Notes under the pieces: model-generated | Databases searched by the model: none | Seen by the model: only the letters and a program-made list of their open reading frames with translations | What the model was told of the DNA's origin: nothing | DNA from: CAWDZK01 sp963807005 | GTDB taxonomy: Bacteria > Actinomycetota > Actinomycetes > JACCUZ01 | NCBI GenBank assembly: GCA_963807005.1 | Contig: CAWDZK010000001.1 | Location: forward strand, 1,054,001-1,118,000 | Reading direction: 5' to 3' | DNA: 64,000 nt | Translations under genes and position numbers: made by a program | Shown: positions 61,882-64,000 of the stretch, piece after piece | Layout of the letters: each line of letters opens with the position of its first letter | Position numbering within the stretch: the first letter of the stretch is position 1

Positions 61882-63360
61882 ATGGACGCACGCAGCTACG
61901 AGGTCCGCACCTACGGGTGCCAGATGAACGTGCACGACTCCGAGCGGCTGTCCGGGCTGCTCGAGGAGGCCGGATACGTCCGCGCCGCCGAGGGAGCGCC
62001 GGCCGACGTTGTCGTCTTCAACACCTGCGCGGTCCGCGAGAACGCCGACAACAAGCTGTACGGCAACCTCGGCCACCTGGCACCGGCCAAGCGGGCCAAC
62101 CCGGCCATGCAGATCGCGGTCGGCGGCTGCCTCGCGCAGAAGGACCGGGGCGAGATCACCCGGCGGGCACCGTGGGTCGACGTCGTCTTCGGCACCCACA
62201 ACATCGGATCGCTGCCGGCGCTGCTCGCACGCGCCCGGCACAACGACGAGGCGCAGGTCGAGATCGTCGAGTCGCTCGAGGTCTTCCCCTCCACCCTGCC
62301 GACCCGGCGCGAGTCGCCGTACGCGGCGTGGGTCTCCATCAGCGTCGGCTGCAACAACACCTGCACGTTCTGCATCGTCCCGTCGCTGCGCGGCACCGAG
62401 AAGGACCGCCGGCCGGGCGACGTGCTGGCCGAGATCGAGGCGCTGGTCGCCGAGGGTGTCCTCGAGGTGACCCTGCTCGGCCAGAACGTCAACTCCTACG
62501 GCGTGGAGTTCGGCGACCGGCGGGCGTTCGGCAAGCTGCTGCGGGCCTGCGGCGAGGTCGACGGCCTCGAGCGGGTGCGGTTCACCTCACCGCACCCGAA
62601 GGACTTCACCGACGACGTCATCGCGGCGATGGCCGAGACGCCCAACGTGATGCACTCGCTGCACATGCCGCTGCAGTCCGGGTCCGACTCCGTGCTGCGG
62701 GCGATGCGGCGGTCGTACCGGCGGGACCGCTACCTCGGCATCATCGACCGGGTCCGGGCCGCGATGCCGGACGCCGCGATCACCACCGACGTCATCGTCG
62801 GCTTCCCGGGCGAGACGGAGGCCGACTTCGCCCAGACCCTCGAGGTGGTGCGCGAGGCCCGGTTCGCCGGCGCCTTCACCTTCCAGTACTCCCAGCGCCC
62901 GGGCACCCCCGCGGCCGAGCTGCCCGACCAGCTGCCCAAGAGCGTCGTGCAGGAGCGGTACGAGCGGCTGGTCGCCCTGCAGGACGAGGTGTCCTGGGCC
63001 GAGAACACCCGCCAGGTCGGCCGGACCCTGGACGTCCTGGCCGCCGAGGGCGAGGGACGCAAGGACGGCGCGACGCACCGGCTCTCCGGCCGGGCGCCGG
63101 ACAACCGGCTGGTCCACTTCGCGGTGCCGCCCGGCGTCGAGGCCCCCCGGCCGGGCGACGTCGCCACCGTCCAGGTGACCTACGCGGCGCCGCACCACCT
63201 GGTCGCCGACGGCACCTTCGGTGGGGTGCGCCGCACCCGGGCCGGGGACGCGTGGCAGCAGCGCCGGCCGGGGGCCGTCGCTCCCGCCGCGGCTGGTGTG
63301 CCACTGGGCATGCCCACGGTGGGTGTGCCGGCGGCTGCGGCCGCCTCCGGCTGCGGCTGA
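61882..63360 (+). CDS. miaB: tRNA-2-methylthio-N6-dimethylallyladenosine synthase
   Basis: MiaB adds a methylthio group to i6A37 in tRNAs reading codons that start with U. The 492-residue protein has cluster cysteines in RTYGCQMN (Cys13), FNTCAVREN and VGGCLAQKD, radical-SAM motif CNNTCTFC (Cys157, Cys161, Cys164), GQNVNSYG, HMPLQSGSDSVLRAMRRSY and a TRAM domain. A 35-residue Ala/Pro/Gly-rich tail ending SGCG follows, as in other actinobacterial MiaB. The partner miaA would lie just beyond the window. Confidence 0.96.
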   Translation: MDARSYEVRTYGCQMNVHDSERLSGLLEEAGYVRAAEGAPADVVVFNTCAVRENADNKLYGNLGHLAPAKRANPAMQIAVGGCLAQKDRGEITRRAPWVDVVFGTHNIGSLPALLARARHNDEAQVEIVESLEVFPSTLPTRRESPYAAWVSISVGCNNTCTFCIVPSLRGTEKDRRPGDVLAEIEALVAEGVLEVTLLGQNVNSYGVEFGDRRAFGKLLRACGEVDGLERVRFTSPHPKDFTDDVIAAMAETPNVMHSLHMPLQSGSDSVLRAMRRSYRRDRYLGIIDRVRAAMPDAAITTDVIVGFPGETEADFAQTLEVVREARFAGAFTFQYSQRPGTPAAELPDQLPKSVVQERYERLVALQDEVSWAENTRQVGRTLDVLAAEGEGRKDGATHRLSGRAPDNRLVHFAVPPGVEAPRPGDVATVQVTYAAPHHLVADGTFGGVRRTRAGDAWQQRRPGAVAPAAAGVPLGMPTVGVPAAAAASGCG

Positions 63361-63363
63361 CCG

Positions 63364-64000
63364 GTGCTGGTCGCCGCCGCGGTGTGCCCGCACCCACCGC
63401 TGCTGGTGCCGGGCGTGGGAGCCGGGGCGTCGGGCGAGCTCGACGGGCTGCGGGCGGCCTGCGACGCCGCAGTCGCCGACCTGCTCGATGCGCAGGCGGA
63501 CCTCGTCGTCGCGGTCGGGGGCGCTCCCGCCGTCGGGCCGTTCCCGGTCGGCGCGTGGGGGAGCCTCGCGCCGTACGGCGTGACCGTCCCGGTCGGCTCC
63601 GGCACCGGAGCGCCCACGCTGCCGCTGGCCCTCACGCTGGCCCGATGGCTGCTCGACCGGAGCGCCACCGCGGTGCCGAGCCTGTTGTTCGGGGTAGAGC
63701 CGCAGGCGCCGACCGACCGCTGCCTGGCGCTGGGCGAGGCGCTGGGCGACCGGGCCGACCGGGTGGCACTGCTCGTCATGGGCGACGGCAGCGCCCGCCG
63801 CAGCGTCAAGGGGCCGGGTCACCTCGACCCGGACGCCGCGCCGTTCGACGCCGAGGCGGAGGCAGCCCTGCGCGACGGCGACCCGGCCGGGCTCGCAGCG
63901 CTGGCGCCGGACCGGGCCGAGCGGCTGATGGCCGCCGGCCGGGCGCCCTGGCAGGTGCTCGCCGGCGCAGCCCGAAGCCGCTCGTGGACCTCGAGCGTCA
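63364..64000 (+). CDS. Class III extradiol-dioxygenase-like protein (partial, runs off the window)
   Basis: The frame is open from GTG 63364, 3 bases after the miaB stop, to the end of the window (212 codons). It reads VLVAAAVCPHPPLLVPGVGAG ... DLVVAVGGAP ... LLVMGDGSARRSVKGPGHLDPDAAPFDAEAEAALRDGDPAGLAALAPDRAERLMAAGRAPWQVLAGAA. The PHPP motif near the N-terminus and GDGS are typical of the LigB-like domain proteins encoded between miaB and miaA in actinobacteria. Their activity is not known, and a catechol dioxygenase function should not be assumed. Confidence 0.8.
   Translation, partial: MLVAAAVCPHPPLLVPGVGAGASGELDGLRAACDAAVADLLDAQADLVVAVGGAPAVGPFPVGAWGSLAPYGVTVPVGSGTGAPTLPLALTLARWLLDRSATAVPSLLFGVEPQAPTDRCLALGEALGDRADRVALLVMGDGSARRSVKGPGHLDPDAAPFDAEAEAALRDGDPAGLAALAPDRAERLMAAGRAPWQVLAGAARSRSWTSSV

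Overview
The window is chromosomal DNA of a very GC-rich, GTG-start-loving actinobacterium (Actinomycetota). Codon third positions are almost all G or C. The gene order is the actinobacterial backbone ylxR-infB-ylxP-rbfA-truB ... ribF ... rpsO-pnp-pepR-dapB ... thyA-dfrA-dapA-rnj ... ftsK-rodZ-rimO-pgsA-cinA-clgR ... DUF3046-recA-recX-rny ... gluDCBA ... miaB. I cannot name the genus from sequence alone. No rRNA, tRNA, CRISPR array, prophage or transposase gene was seen.

Layout. 1-7305: end of ylxR, an inserted yczE/MocR divergent pair (the MocR gene is frameshifted), then infB, ylxP, rbfA and truB. 7342-12831: an accessory patch (a 52-aa hemerythrin-like remnant, kynureninase, a SUKH protein) around ribF, then a membrane protein and an aldo/keto reductase. 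12980-17727: rpsO, pnp, the M16 peptidase pepR and dapB. 17787-20063 (minus): azlCD, a GNAT gene and a broken nitroreductase. 20102-24053: thyA, dfrA, dapA and RNase J. 24185-25168: an AbiEi/DUF559-like gene wedged between rnj and ftsK. 25425-31764: ftsK, rodZ-like, rimO, pgsA, cinA and clgR. 31959-52191: a long accessory block holding a Nei glycosylase, an ABM-membrane protein, an AAA ATPase, two ABC-2 export operons, UspA, GNAT, a methyltransferase, two oxidoreductase-type genes, an Lhr helicase, an ECF sigma factor with a membrane propeller protein, and carbonic anhydrase. 52255-56064: DUF3046, recA (with a LexA box), recX and RNase Y. 56160-60134: a MazF-like gene and a glutamate-type ABC uptake operon. 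60290-64000: a Tat-exported flavoprotein, miaB and the start of a ring-cleavage-dioxygenase-like gene.

How the genes work together. The core genes cover translation initiation and ribosome maturation (infB, rbfA, truB, rpsO, rimO, miaB), RNA decay (pnp, RNase J and RNase Y all lie in this window), diaminopimelate/lysine and thymidylate/folate synthesis (dapA, dapB, thyA, dfrA), chromosome segregation and repair (ftsK, recA, recX, nei, lhr) and envelope/proteolysis control (pgsA, rodZ, clgR).

The features most worth attention lie between the genes. Two or three families of long dispersed palindromes recur (171-230; 24131-24188, 25270-25330, 47089-47147; 33782-33852, 39483-39562, 40600-40680, 56739-56813). 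In two cases a pair of them brackets one accessory gene inserted into the conserved backbone. At least fourteen genes start 6-8 bases after a TANNNT-like -10 box, which predicts leaderless mRNAs. recA has a LexA-box promoter and a second constitutive-looking one, and rny has a near-consensus promoter whose transcript would begin in a perfect 13-bp hairpin.
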